Shown: positions 46,659 through 57,723, counted from the stretch's first letter. The stretch is 64,000 nucleotides of DNA from Platerodrilus igneus (GCA_036346225.1 JARFIW010001257.1:402001-466000); one strand, 5' to 3'. Notes: generated by a model from the sequence alone, not told the origin. Made by a program: numbers and translations.

Positions 46659-48943
46659 CTTTGTATCCTACAAAAAGCCTCACCAGAGTAAAAAAAAATA
46701 TTCGAGCCTCTTGAATTGGGCACCAAGATTTGCTGTGATTCTCGCCCTGTTGAATCTCTTCAGATAATCGCCTTTTTACTCTTTCCACCTCGGCTGCTCA
46801 CCTAGTTAAAACTTTCATCCTCATTCATAAAAAAAAAAACAAACACATTCCTACCACAAACATCAACGTTAACTCTATTTACATCAATATTCATAATACA
46901 TTAAAATTTCAAAATTAAATTTCAGCATAAATTTCAGTATCATAAAATTTCAAGTTTAAATTTGTCATCATTTTTAATTTGCATCCAGAATTAAAGTTCT
47001 GGTAGGATGCATACTAATTAAGTTACAATATGTGCAGACCTAAGTCTGAATAAAAGGGAGCATCTCTCACCCCTTTACGTTAATTAAACAGGTTAGTCTA
47101 ATTGAGCTCAAAGACAGACCCCAATTTTTATCATAATCAAAACATAAACTGCTAAATACTCCTTTCTACTTAAACAAGAAAATTTTACCTTAAAATTCAA
47201 AATTTGTTGTTTATACAAATTCACTACTGTCCATTTTTTATCAAACAAATTATAAAGATATTCAACACACACCAAAACATCTAAGATCGAACAAAATGCA
47301 TAATTTACCTGGAGGTTAATGCACTCGGGGCTCCATTGTACATCGTCCTTGCTAACCCCACCATTCCAACTGGGTTATGTTTACGTCCTAGGATTCCTGG
47401 TCGCCTTTTAAAATTCATCTACAACACCATTCGTTTAAAAAGTTTCAGGGCTTCTCAGGAACGCATCTATGTATATCTAAATCTTGTTTGTAGATCCAAT
47501 TACGTTTACTAATAACATTTGATTACTCACTCCCGAACAAAATAGCAAAGAAATTCATAATTCGTTCACACTATACTAAAAACTGCATACTTCAATGTAT
47601 TTATTTATCGCTACTAATTGGGATAATTGGTACAGTAATACCCGCAAATATAACTAGACTTTATTACCTTATCTATCTTCTGTAAGTGCATTAAAGCATA
47701 ATAACTTGTATCGTAGCACGTATTCTGCTTGAAGTATGGTATAACAGCAAAAAAAATAAAGAGCAAACTGTTTTAAAGTATTCAATAAAATTAAAAATCT
47801 AAGAGCCAAACTGTTTAAAGTATTGAATAAAAATCGAAAATCTAAGAGAGCGAAACTCATATAAACACGGGTTTATATAATGGCTCGCTTGCACGTCGGA
47901 TTTGTCCCTCAACGGACAATTTTTGGAATTTCGCATTCTATGTTCCCTTTTCGACAGCTCGGCACGCGATTCTACAAAATTTGCACTCGCGCCAGTTGAA
48001 AATCTAAGAAATTTTCACACGTCGCGCAACGCGTTTGCGAACAACTAATTAATTTTATATAGAAATTGTTGTTTTCACCTCTCATATCTGCAACTTATTT
48101 CAACCAATCGTTTCCTCGTGACGTTGCTCAAATCCGGCCTTTAATTATCTGTGTCTCTGCTTTACCTGTTTTATCCGTCTCTTTCTAACCTGGTCTTAGT
48201 GGTGCAAATCGATATTCTTTACTATCGGCTATTTCAATCCACGTGGATTCCTATGTTAATATAAGCTACGGTTTATTCGACCGTTTGCAATATACGCAGA
48301 ATTTTCATGTTTATCCATTCAAATTTATTAGAACTTTGACATTTAAAAGTTTGCAGGTGTGTGTTCCTAATGAACGGTTTTAACATAATTCTTCGAGCTT
48401 TATTTCATGGTATTTAACCAACCTTGGATTTTCACAGGCTTTTATGCTTATTATATATTACTAATGGTTCAATTAACTCCAATTAAAATAAAAATGAATG
48501 GCATTGACTTCTACCCTTTAATTTTTAGCGAATACTAATTAAATATTAATTATTATTTGTACACTTTGTTCAATACTCGTTACTTAAAAATTGAATTAAT
48601 TAATATAAATTTTGCACGTAATTTCTATTTGTTTTAGTACTTGGAACAATTAAATTACATACAAGTTGAGCATTTTAATTCTGCTTCTTTTTATAAAAAG
48701 CGTCTAGTGAATAATTTAAATCCCTTATTTTTAATGAAACGAATAAATTTTTATGCTCCACGGTTTTAATAACGCGTATTATCTAATAAAATTCTATACA
48801 AACCCTACATTCTAATTGAATGATTTAAATCTTCACAGTAGGCCTTTAATTACGCGTACTTTTTCCCAAAGCTTCCTTATACACGGTGATTAAAATTATT
48901 TGATGTCGTTAATTAATTTTCTACCCTGGTCTAAATTTGAGTA
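46657..48943 (-). repeat. 3' LTR of the minus-strand gypsy element
   Basis: On the plus strand it starts TGCTTTGTATCC and ends AAATTTGAGTA at the polypurine tract. On the element's own strand it therefore begins TACTCAAATTT rather than TG, and ends GGATACAAAGCA. It contains a 48-bp tandem pair (47763-47853) and a TATA-type promoter at 47871-47880. Confidence 0.9.
47868..47882 (-). promoter_or_regulatory. TATA box in the 3' LTR
   Basis: Minus strand CATTATATAAACCCG. The same site is present in the right LTR at 53632-53646, where it would drive the element. A similar TATAAACCCG lies at 63708. Confidence 0.6.
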
Positions 48944-48957
48944 TTTTCCCCCTATTT
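48944..48957 (-). promoter_or_regulatory. polypurine tract of the minus-strand gypsy element
   Basis: Minus strand AAATAGGGGGAAAA directly abutting the LTR start TACTCAAAT. This is the expected plus-strand primer position and fixes the LTR boundary. Confidence 0.82.
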
Positions 48958-48989
48958 GAATACAAATAATCCCACTTATTCGAATTCAA

Positions 48990-49490
48990 ATATGAAACAT
49001 TTAGACTGCAAAAACAAATTACAAAAAAAAATTGTCTATCTCACTCTACTCTTATCTTTCTAACTTACCTAACTTATATCCAATTCTAAAAATATTTACA
49101 CCTATCCTATATCACTATCCTATTCCTAACTCTCACCTAATTTTATAAACTGAAATTATCCCTAACTTCATCCTACTTATCCATCTAATCCTATATACAT
49201 CCTATATACCTATCCTATTCCTAAATTTTAACTAATCTTCACTATACTCACTTCCCCCTACCTAATCCTATGTACTTATCCTATTCTTATTCTATTCCTA
49301 ACTCTTCACTCATCTAATAAGAAATATTTACACTTAACCTATCTTATTTTCTTCCTACATTTAATTTTCCTTCTCATCCTATACACCTATTTCTAACTAT
49401 CTCCCATATTTATCTTATACCTAGCTTTATTTTCTATAAACACTTATTTTTACTCTTCTATATACACCTATTCTATCCCTATCCTATTTC
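48990..49490 (-). repeat. strongly purine-rich tail of the gypsy internal region
   Basis: The plus strand is nearly all C, T and A with repeated CCTATCCTA and TTCCTAAC words. The minus strand is therefore an AGGATAGG-type degenerate repeat of about 500 bases. It has no clear coding sense and lies where RNase H and integrase should be. Confidence 0.75.
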
Positions 49491-50741
49491 TTATTTAAAT
49501 CTGACTCTTTTCTTGATCCTCCAAGTCTTTCTTCTCACCATCCTAATACTCTTCATCCCTATTTCTCCTCCTTTTATATCTATACTTATCATCCCTATTA
49601 TCTCACATAAAATAAACTTATCATCCCTATTATCCTGACTCTTAAATATTGCTTCTTCCTCAGTCCCTACACTTGTCTGTTTCTCATTTATTATTGTTTC
49701 CTTTTCTGCGGACAAACCAAACGATACTACCTTAAAATTATAGATTTTACCCTCTACGGAAAATCCTGTGTACCTTCTAGAATCCTTGTGTAATGGAATC
49801 AGCCAGAATGAATTCCTTAAATCTAACTTACTAAAAACAAACTTGCCACTTAACCTCGTCAAAAGTGTGTCCATGGATGGTGGACAATGGAATTGCGGTT
49901 TGGTCCGTTGATTAATTTTTCGTGCATCTAAACATAAACGAATACTATCATCCTTTTTCTTGACCACCACTAACGGATTTATGAAATGAGTGTTTGAGAC
50001 CTCTATTATGCCATCTTCCAACATTTTATTTAATTCTGCCTTCACCTGCTCCCGATATGCTGCTGGAATTGGATAAACCTTTGCGTTGAACGGTTCTGAA
50101 TTATCCACTTCTAACACGTGCTCATAACCTAACGCTGTGCTTGCTTCTACCCCCACTAATTCTGCATGTTTTTGTAATAAAGCTTGAACATCTACTATCC
50201 TATCCTCTGGACATCTTATTGTGTTGATCTGTTTAACTCCATCATCCTCTACCTCTACTACATTAATATTCAACCCCGTGTCATCCTCTGTGACTTCATA
50301 ACTGCCCTTCCATGGCACTACCCTATCCTTAATCCTTACTACCTTCCTTTCCATATCTATCAAAACCCCTAAAGGCATCATACAGTCAACAGCTAAAATG
50401 CTCTGAAACTTCAGTCCAGGTACAATTATAAACTCCTGTTCACAGCTTAAACCTCCTATATTTATCCTAAGCACCACAACACTATTTACTACAGCAAACT
50501 TCTTTTTATTTGGAGCTACTAAATGGCTACGCTTTATAGGCATAATTTTATCACAAACCTTATCCCTAATTTTGCTGACGAATTCCTTCGATATTAAACT
50601 CGCCTCTGCCCCTGTATCAAGTAATACTTCTACATTATTCTCAAAAATTCCTATATTAATAATTGGCAAACATAATTGTTCTACAGTTTCTGGCTCTACT
50701 TCCTCCTCAATTTTGAAAAATTCACGTGGATGTTCATACAC
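49491..50741 (-). CDS. gypsy protease and truncated reverse transcriptase
   Basis: A 416-codon open frame. It starts within YEHPREFFKIEEEV; the true start is probably by continuation of the upstream frame. Protease is at residues about 25-110 with LPIINIGIFE, LLDTGAEASLISKEF (Asp-Thr-Gly active site) and EFIIVPGLKF. RT starts near residue 220: PFNAKVYPIPAAYREQVKAE, HFINPLVVVKKKDDSIRLCL, DARKIN, FVFSKLDLRNSFWLIPL and FKVVSFGLS. It then breaks off: the last about 70 residues (KETIINEKQ onward) are basic and unrelated, and no YVDD exists. The frame stays open across a deletion junction. Confidence 0.88.
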   Translation of the reverse strand: MYEHPREFFKIEEEVEPETVEQLCLPIINIGIFENNVEVLLDTGAEASLISKEFVSKIRDKVCDKIMPIKRSHLVAPNKKKFAVVNSVVVLRINIGGLSCEQEFIIVPGLKFQSILAVDCMMPLGVLIDMERKVVRIKDRVVPWKGSYEVTEDDTGLNINVVEVEDDGVKQINTIRCPEDRIVDVQALLQKHAELVGVEASTALGYEHVLEVDNSEPFNAKVYPIPAAYREQVKAELNKMLEDGIIEVSNTHFINPLVVVKKKDDSIRLCLDARKINQRTKPQFHCPPSMDTLLTRLSGKFVFSKLDLRNSFWLIPLHKDSRRYTGFSVEGKIYNFKVVSFGLSAEKETIINEKQTSVGTEEEAIFKSQDNRDDKFILCEIIGMISIDIKGGEIGMKSIRMVRRKTWRIKKRVRFK

Positions 50742-51106
50742 ATTTACACAGAAATCTAGTGGTCTGTCGCGTTCTAAAAATCCTGTCTCGTCTTGTTTTC
50801 CGTGCTTGGTCCTGGTTGTCCTTCTACAACCTGTGCGTACGTCCTCCTTGTATTAATATCCGTGCCCCTGTCTATATTCGGCGTGCTTGTCACAGTCCTG
50901 TTTACTTCCGGTAAACTGTTTTGTCTCGTGTAACTAGGTCTTGGCGTTGGTCCCCTAGTCGCACTTATTGCTTCTGTATTCCTGTCCTCGTCGTTCCCAA
51001 TTCGATCGGAAATTTCTATTATAGTCAGGCCGTCTCGGATAATTCTGTATCCTGTTGTCAAACCTAACCGTGTTAATGTTTCGTTCTCGTATCTCTCTTG
51101 TCCATC
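50742..51106 (-). pseudogene. gypsy gag C-terminal and linker region, frame-disturbed
   Basis: The frame homologous to gag after the break at 51140 reads LQRYDDVCVGWTREIRER and an Arg/Asn-rich tail, then meets stops. Another frame (51061-50774) is open but is Pro/Thr-rich and resembles nothing. No CCHC zinc knuckle is visible. Confidence 0.55.
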
Positions 51107-52207
51107 CTACACATACATCGTCATATCTCTGTAAGTATTTAAAAATGTCTCATGTTCTGTAATGTTTTGTAAGGCCACGTGTTGTCTGATTTCCAGTTCA
51201 AAATGTCGTGATAGGTACTTGATTATTTGTCTGTCCGTCAATGGTGGATTAAGTTGTTTGGCCACACTGTATTTGCGGATGGCATATTGCTCCCTAGAAT
51301 CTGCAAACTCTCCCTTAAATTTTTTTGTAATCAAGTCGTCCCTAATCTGATCCTGTTTGTGATCACTCCAGTAATGTTGTAAAAATTTGTTTTCAAAGTC
51401 CTGATACGTGTCTATGTCCTGTCCTACTAAATTGTACCATGCTTCCGCATTGTCTTTCAATAAAGCCTTTATCGTATTTAGTTTAGTCTGTTCGTCAAAT
51501 AAATTTCCCACTAGATTTCTTACACTATTAATAAAAATTTGTGGATTTACCCTGTTATCGCCATAAAATTTCATATGTTGGTCCAATGATACGCCACCTG
51601 TATAAAATCTGGGACCATCCCCCGTTAAACTTGACATGTTGTATTTAATACTACTAACTTCGCGTTCTACCCTGTCTAACTGATCCCTAAATGAGTCCGT
51701 TACTTCAGTCATTTTTATATTTATTTCTTCTTCACAAAAAATGCGTACTTCGGACCTTAAATGTCCCATTTCCTGTCGAAGACCTGTAATGTTTTTCTCT
51801 TTTCTATCAACCCTACTTTCTACTTCCCCCAGTTTCACGGTAAGACTATTTTTAAATTCTGAAACTTCTTGATTCGTCTTATCTATTTTCTGACTAATCT
51901 CCTCTAACTTCCTGTTCGATTCTTCACTCATTTGCTCAAATTTTCGATTTGATTCCTCTCTCGCTATATTCGATTCATCCCTAGCTCTATTAGCTTCATC
52001 GCTTAGCTGTTCTAATTTTCTATTGGATTCTTCGTTCATCCTCTCTAGCATTCTCATTATCATCTCGGTTCCTTGATCCCCTGATTCCGTCCTCGACTGA
52101 TCTCTACTGCCTCCAGCTTTTTCCATTTTCGAATTTTTTTCACACAATGCACTATCGTCACTTCCAATTTCCACTCCTTGACTCCTTAACCACTCCTTTC
52201 TCTGCAT
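51107..52207 (-). CDS. gypsy gag protein (capsid), 366 codons
   Basis: It starts MQRKEWLRSQGVEIGSDD. Residues about 50-170 are a long heptad-rich coiled coil with repeated EESNRKLEQ and EESNRKFEQ units. From about residue 200 the capsid-like part reads LDQHMKFYGDNRVNPQIF, IKALLKDNAEAWYNLVG, DFENKFLQHYW, LNPPLTDRQIIKYLSRHFE and IRQHVALQNITEHETFL. It is homologous to the gag fossil at 9380-10100, which continues where this frame ends at 51107. A TTTAAAT heptamer at 51143-51137 in the zero-frame register lies at that point, so the end may be a frameshift mutation or a programmed -1 site. Confidence 0.85.
   Translation of the reverse strand: MQRKEWLRSQGVEIGSDDSALCEKNSKMEKAGGSRDQSRTESGDQGTEMIMRMLERMNEESNRKLEQLSDEANRARDESNIAREESNRKFEQMSEESNRKLEEISQKIDKTNQEVSEFKNSLTVKLGEVESRVDRKEKNITGLRQEMGHLRSEVRIFCEEEINIKMTEVTDSFRDQLDRVEREVSSIKYNMSSLTGDGPRFYTGGVSLDQHMKFYGDNRVNPQIFINSVRNLVGNLFDEQTKLNTIKALLKDNAEAWYNLVGQDIDTYQDFENKFLQHYWSDHKQDQIRDDLITKKFKGEFADSREQYAIRKYSVAKQLNPPLTDRQIIKYLSRHFELEIRQHVALQNITEHETFLNTYRDMTMYV
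51137..51143 (-). promoter_or_regulatory. TTTAAAT heptamer, possible -1 frameshift site in gag
   Basis: Minus strand T TTA AAT with TTA and AAT in the zero frame, fitting the X XXY YYZ rule. A -1 slip continues as KYLQRYDD, which matches the NLQRYYE of the fossil gag. The fossil has no heptamer at this place and reads through in one frame, so a simple one-base mutation is an equal explanation. Confidence 0.4.
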
Positions 52208-52337
52208 ACGTTCTAATCACTCTCACACACTCTAAAATACTCTTAAATTTATACACAAACAGAAACTCTGTCTCTCAGATCGCCAGTTTCCTGGAATAAA
52301 ATCACAAAAATTTTATTTGGAACTCGGGCCTCACTTT

Positions 52338-52424
52338 TGGGTCGCCATATTTGCTGTGATCCTCGTCCACAGGAACTGGGTCCTTTCTAAAAAACATTCG
52401 AGCCCCACAGATTGGGCGTCATAT
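52338..52424 (-). promoter_or_regulatory. primer-binding-site-like modules after the 5' LTR
   Basis: On the minus strand, directly after the LTR, comes ATATGACGCCCAATCTGTGG. After 40 bases comes CACAGCAAATATGGCGACCC. Both have the form LTR end (CACAGC-AA) plus TGRCGMCC, the place where a tRNA would prime. A third diverged copy (CACAGCAAATCTTGGTGCCC) lies inside the LTR at 52484-52515. Confidence 0.6.
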
Positions 52425-54702
52425 TGGCTGTGTATCCTACAAAAAGCCTCACCAGAGTAAAAAAAAATATTTGAGCCTCTTGAATTGGGCACCAAGATTT
52501 GCTGTGATTCTCGCCCTGTTGAATCTCTTCAGATAGTCGCCTTTTTACTCTTTCCGCCTCGGTTGCTCACCTAGTTAAAACTTTCATCCTCATTCATAAA
52601 AAAAAAACACATTCCTACCACAAACATCAACGTTAACTCTATTTACATCAATATTCAGAGTACATTAAAATTTCAAAATTAAATTTCAGCATAAATTTCA
52701 GTATCATAAAATTTCAAGTTTAAATTTGTCATCATTTTTAATTTGCATCCAGAATTAGAGTCCTGGTAGGATGCATACTAATTAAGTTACAATATGTGCA
52801 GACCTAAGTCTGAATAAAAGGGAGCATCTCCCACCCCTTTACGTTAATTAAACAGGTTAGTCTAATTGAGCTCAAAGACAGACCCCAATTTTTATCATAA
52901 TCAAAACATAAACTGCTAAATACTCCTTTCTACTTAAACAAGAAAATTTTACCTTAAAATTCAAAATTTGTTGTTTATACAAATTCACTACTGTCCATTT
53001 TTTATCAAACAAATTATAAAGATATTCAACACACACCAAAACATCTAAGATCGAACAAAATGCATAATTTACCTGAAGGTTAATGCACTCGGGGCTCCAT
53101 TGTACATCGTCCTTGCTAACCCCACCATTCCAGCTGGGTTATGTTTACGTCCTAGGATTCCTGGTCGCCTTTTAAAATTCATCTACAACACCATTCGTTT
53201 AAAAAGTTTCAGGGCTTCTCAGGAATGCATCTATGTATATCTAAATCTTGTTTGTAGATCCAATTACGTTTACTAATAACATTTGATTACTCACTCCCGA
53301 ACAAAATAGCAAAGAAATTCATAATTCGTTCACACTATACTAAAAACTGCATACTTCAATGTATTTATTTATCGCTACTAATTGGGATAATTGGTACAGT
53401 AATACCCGCAAATATAACTAGACTTTATTACCTTATCTATCTTCTGTAAGTGCACTAAAGCATAATAACTTGTATCGTAGCACGTATTCTGCTTGAAGTA
53501 TGGTATAACAGCAAAAAAAATAAAGAGCAAACTGTTTTAAAGTATTCAATAAAATCAAAAATCTAAGAGCCAAACTGTTTAAAGTATTGAATAAAAATCG
53601 AAAATGTAAGAGAGCGAAACTCATATAAACACGGGTTTATATAATGGCTCGCTTGCACGTCGTATTTGTCCCTCAACGGACAATTTTTGGAATTTCGCAT
53701 TCTATGTTCCCTTTTCGACAGCTCGGCACGCGATTCTACAAAATTTGCACTCGCGCCAGTTGAAAATCTAAGAAATTTTCACACGTCGCGCAACGCGTCT
53801 GCGAACAACTAATTAATTTTATATAGAAATTGTTGTTTTCACCTCATATCTGCAACTTATTTCAACCAATCGTTTCCTCGTGACGTTGCTCAAATCCGGC
53901 CTTTAATTATCTGTGTCTCTGCTTTACCTGTTTTATCCGTCTCTTTCTAACCTGGTCTTAGTGGTGCAAATCGATATTCTTTACTATCGGCTATTTCAAT
54001 CCACGTGGATTCCTATGTTAATATAAGCTACTGTTTATCCGACCGTTTGCAATATACGCAGAATTTTCATGTTTATCCATTCAAATTTATTAGAACTTTG
54101 ACATTTAAAAGTTTGCAGGTGTGTGCTCCTAATGAACGTTTTTAACATAATTCTTCGAGCTTTATTTCATGGTATTTAACCAACCTTGAATTTTCACAGG
54201 CTTTTATGCTTATTATATATTACTAATGGTTCAATTAACTCCAATTAAAATAATAATGAATGGCATTGACTTCTACCCTTTAATTTTTAGCGAATACTAA
54301 TTAAATATTAATTATTATTTGTACACTTTGTTTAATACTCGTTACTTAAAAATTGAATTAATTAATATAAATTTTGCACGTAATTTCTATTTGTTTTAGT
54401 ACTTGGAACAATTAAATTACATACAAGTTGAGCATTTTAATTCTGCTTCTTTTTATAAAAAGCGTCTAGTGAATAATTTAAATCCCTTATTTTTAATGAA
54501 ACGAATAAATTTTTATGCTCCACGGTTTTAATAACGCGTATTATCTAATAAAATTCTATACAAACCCTACATTCTAATTGAATGATTTCAATCTTCACAG
54601 TAGGCCTTTAATTACGCGTACTTTTCCCAAAGCTTCCTTATACACGGCGATTAAAATTATTTGATGTCATTAATTAATTTTCTACCCTGGTCTAAATTTG
54701 AG

Positions 54703-54704
<2 letters not shown>
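52425..54704 (-). repeat. 5' LTR of the minus-strand gypsy element
   Basis: On the plus strand it starts TGGCTGTGTATCC and ends AAATTTGAGTA followed by (TA)n. It differs from the left LTR by scattered single substitutions and a few small indels, which implies recent insertion. It includes the TATA box and the 48-bp tandem pair. Confidence 0.9.

Positions 54705-54748
<44 letters not shown>
54703..54748. repeat. (TA)n tract right of the gypsy element
   Basis: About 22 TA units, then TTGCTGTGACACC. Together with 46605-46656 it shows that the element sits inside a (TA)n tract. Confidence 0.92.
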
Positions 54749-54750
<2 letters not shown>

Positions 54751-55470
54751 CTGTGACACCTTCTCTTTGGAGTGGGCGCTAAAAGAGTGCTGTTACACTT
54801 CTCTGTGGAGTAGGAGCAAAAAGAATGCTGTGACAACAGTACGACAAATTGTAAATTTGAAATTTTTATCTTTTTGCTTTCTTTTTCTTGCCTGGCTAGC
54901 TCAATGGAAATTTTTGATGTGGAAGTTACCAAATGAAATAAAACAGCAATCTAAAAATACATCTATCCATTCAAAAACATTTTTCTTTCCTGCAAAATAA
55001 TTTGTAAAACAACTCACCGTTCCAGTTTATACAGAAAATAATTAAAATTCTTACCAAATATTTGCTAACAGATACACATTCCCATGCCTGTAAGCATGAT
55101 TGGCCAATAATCCTTGATAGATAGTCTATTTAGTAAAGACCAAATACCTCGAACTTCGACCTCAAAATTTTCTGGTAATTATCCGCTTACAAAAAAGTAT
55201 ATGGTTAAGAGTTATTCTACCTTCAAATTACAAAATATTTAAATATTGTCAATTAACAAAGAAATCAAAAATGTTATACCTATGACAATTTGTTAAAGAG
55301 CGCTTATCCAAATCTTCTTTTCATTACCCTCATCGGTATTAAATCATTCCTGGTTCAAATCCCAGTTTACAAAATCATTCATATTATCTTAAATTTCTAT
55401 TTGACGTTATTCTGCAAAAATGCATCTTCTATTTTTATTGAATTAACTTTAAAGTAACTTTTGTATCGAA
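54749..55470 (+). repeat. dispersed repeat, inverted partner of 37865-38580
   Basis: It begins TTGCTGTGACACC with the TGCTGTGA type of LTR terminus. GAATGCTGTGACAAC and GAGTGCTGTTACAC suggest repeated terminus-like modules at 54749-54840. From 54840 it aligns with the reverse complement of 37865-38580. It is non-coding. An LTR remnant is my best guess. Confidence 0.7.
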
Positions 55471-56253
55471 GAACGTTCAATTCTCATAGTGTTTTTAAAA
55501 AAATAATTGTTTCATATTTATGCAGAGTTATGTTCTAATAATTAATTCTTTACTGATACTTACATTTAAAATGTCAAATATTGTATGGGTGCCGCATACT
55601 TAATAAATGACTTTACTCATAGTAACATGTTCAACGTCTTAAAATAAATCGTGAATTTATGAATTAATACCCCTAAAATAAAGTTCTGGCTATAAAAATT
55701 TTAACTACGTTACTTTTTTCATAGGATTCCAGATTTAATTAGAAGAATTACTCACGTGGGTGATGTAAGTTTAACAAGAATGCCGCGTTTTAGAGTTTAA
55801 TAATTAGTGTCAAACTATGTATTATGTTTATCGTGAAACGTACCGTTTATCTTTGTCTAATGCACGGAGTTAATGTTCGCGCCACATTTCTGCGGAAAGC
55901 TATAAATTAATTCTTATCGATTTTATGGGCCTTTTAATCGTCGCACAAGTTCCTTGAATTAACGTTTACTAATTTAATGACACTTAAAACATTTCTTAAT
56001 AAAGAATGACGTATTCGTTTCCGAATAAAAAAGATTCTAAATTAACGTTTTGGTTTGAAACTCCTCAAATGAAGTTAAATGATCTACACACAGGAAAATA
56101 GTTAAAGTACGCGTTTGCTTTCTTTATGGTTGATTTTAATAAGAAAGAATGTAAGTTTGTTTTAAATGAAATTGCGTTAAACTGACACTATTCTATGCCA
56201 TTTATGGCGAATGAAGCATGTTCTAATGCATCTAATGCATCTAATGCACAAAA
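55471..56253. other. gene-free stretch
   Basis: No coding or repeat identity, apart from a TCTAATGCA triplicate at 56221-56249. A small acceptor-donor framed open stretch at 55726-55777 was considered and rejected as an exon. Confidence 0.5.
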
Positions 56254-56257
56254 AATT

Positions 56258-57471
56258 TACTACGTACCTAGACGTAGCCGGAAGAAAAGTAAATACTAGG
56301 TTATCTATCAAACGCGCAGAGTGGGGGGATTCACCTACATACCAAGAAAACAAAAAGCACGTCGCCCACCATTATCTATTAACAAATAAAAATAAATAAA
56401 GGTTTCTGTACAAACAAGCAAAAGCAATAGATTAAGTGTTACTATCTCAAAGCAAACAATTAATGTGTGAGAGCTTTGGGCAAACATTCTTTTTAAATTG
56501 TACATAATACCGTTTGTAAAATAAACCAATCAGTAGAAAAGAATAGGCGTGTATCTTTCAAACATTTTTAACAGTGGTACATCACACCTGTAGAACGATA
56601 ATATCGATTTGCAGCAACAAACAATAGTTTTACAGTGTCAATGTTTCTTATCACGTAACTACACCAGACGCTGATACAGAATATGCCATTGATATACACA
56701 AGAGAAAACAAGTTTTATACCTGCGTGTCTGGATACTTAGCGTGCAAGCCGTCGGGGGTGAGTCAGCACAGCAACGCCATAGTAGTCAGGATCCATTCCT
56801 CCTGTCACCGTAACTGCAGCAGTGGTCTACGGACAAAAGCAGTTGGTCTACAGACAAAAGCAGTCGGTCTACATAAAGAAAGAACCAATTTGGCCTCTAG
56901 CTAAGAGCTAAAAAGAGAATCGGATTAGAATGGGTAAGCGCGGGAAAACTCACCAATACACGCAAGATACATCCTATTTGTCGAACAATAAAACGTGCAT
57001 TGCTTTTGAAGTACTGTGACGAATGGTGTAGAAAATATTTCAACGCACAAGCTGCGGAATCAAATTCAAAAGTGGGTTCAAATAACACGAGTTCGAACTG
57101 CGATCCTCGCGTTATCGAAGCACGATTAACAAAACTGGAAAATACACTATCAAATAATAGTAGGATCTATCATTTCGACAAGTCTTTAAATGGGAAACAC
57201 CAGAGAAAGCAATTATACGTTATCGGAAGATTTAACAAATTACCGGATACCTAAAACAAAGTATAGACTATTTAATTTTTCGAATAAATTTTCGTTTTAA
57301 AAGCAAAGTGGATTTGAGTTAAATTATGTTAAGCGGGTTTATACTGAACAGATGCGCTATATAGGGTGTTGTTGAAGAATTTAAGAATTGAAACGGAGTT
57401 TATTCGAACGAGTAGTGAATTAATAAGGAAGAAAAAGGGGTATTTAATTTATCTTGAAAATAAACGTAACA
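56258..57471. mobile_element. solo LTR, TGCTACG family, copy 1
   Basis: It starts TACTACGTACCTAGACG (first G decayed) and ends AAACGTAACA. AATT flanks both sides (56254-56257 and 57472-57475). It is homologous along its whole length to 58821-60110. Both contain GAGTGGGGGATTCACCTACATACC-type and GATACCTAAAACA-type blocks. No internal region is left, so it arose by LTR-LTR recombination or is an LTR-only copy. Confidence 0.85.
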
Positions 57472-57682
57472 AATTTATTTAGTATTTTAATTAATAAACG
57501 CAATAAATTGATATTGTTCTTACGTGGAGTAAATGGCTTTTTGTATTTCCAGTACGCTTATATTTATACAGGGTAGAATAATGAATATTCGTAAATTTCA
57601 ATTCTCTGGTTTCTTTCTATTTGGGTGGGTTTTATTTGTCGAATTTGGGTTTCAACGACTTCTCGTGAATTCTTTATCACAT

Positions 57683-57723
<41 letters not shown>

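Larger units (their letters stand above)
46657..54704 (-). mobile_element. Ty3/gypsy retrotransposon on the minus strand, young but internally deleted
   Basis: It has two LTRs of about 2.28 kb (left 46657-48943, right 52425-54704), nearly identical over their length, around a 3.48-kb internal region. The order on the minus strand is 5' LTR, primer-site-like modules, gag (52207-51107), a linker, and protease plus the start of RT (50741 to about 49700). A purine-rich tail, a polypurine tract (48957-48944) and the 3' LTR follow. (TA)n and ATAT flank both sides. Most of RT, RNase H and integrase are missing, so it depends on another element to move. Confidence 0.9.

Noticed and set aside
53433..53624. 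63-codon minus-strand frame repeated at 47669-47860
   Set aside because: Conserved only because it lies in both LTRs; low-complexity Leu/Phe sequence around the 48-bp duplication.
55345..55370. GGTTCAAATCCC resembling a tRNA T-arm
   Set aside because: No acceptor stem, anticodon arm or D-arm in the surrounding sequence; part of a dispersed repeat.
55726..55777. Short open stretch IPDLIRRITHVGD between an acceptor-like CATAG and a donor-like GTAAGT
   Set aside because: It fits the phase needed after WDR35 exon J but has no cysteines and no resemblance to the WDR35 C-terminus; chance is likely.
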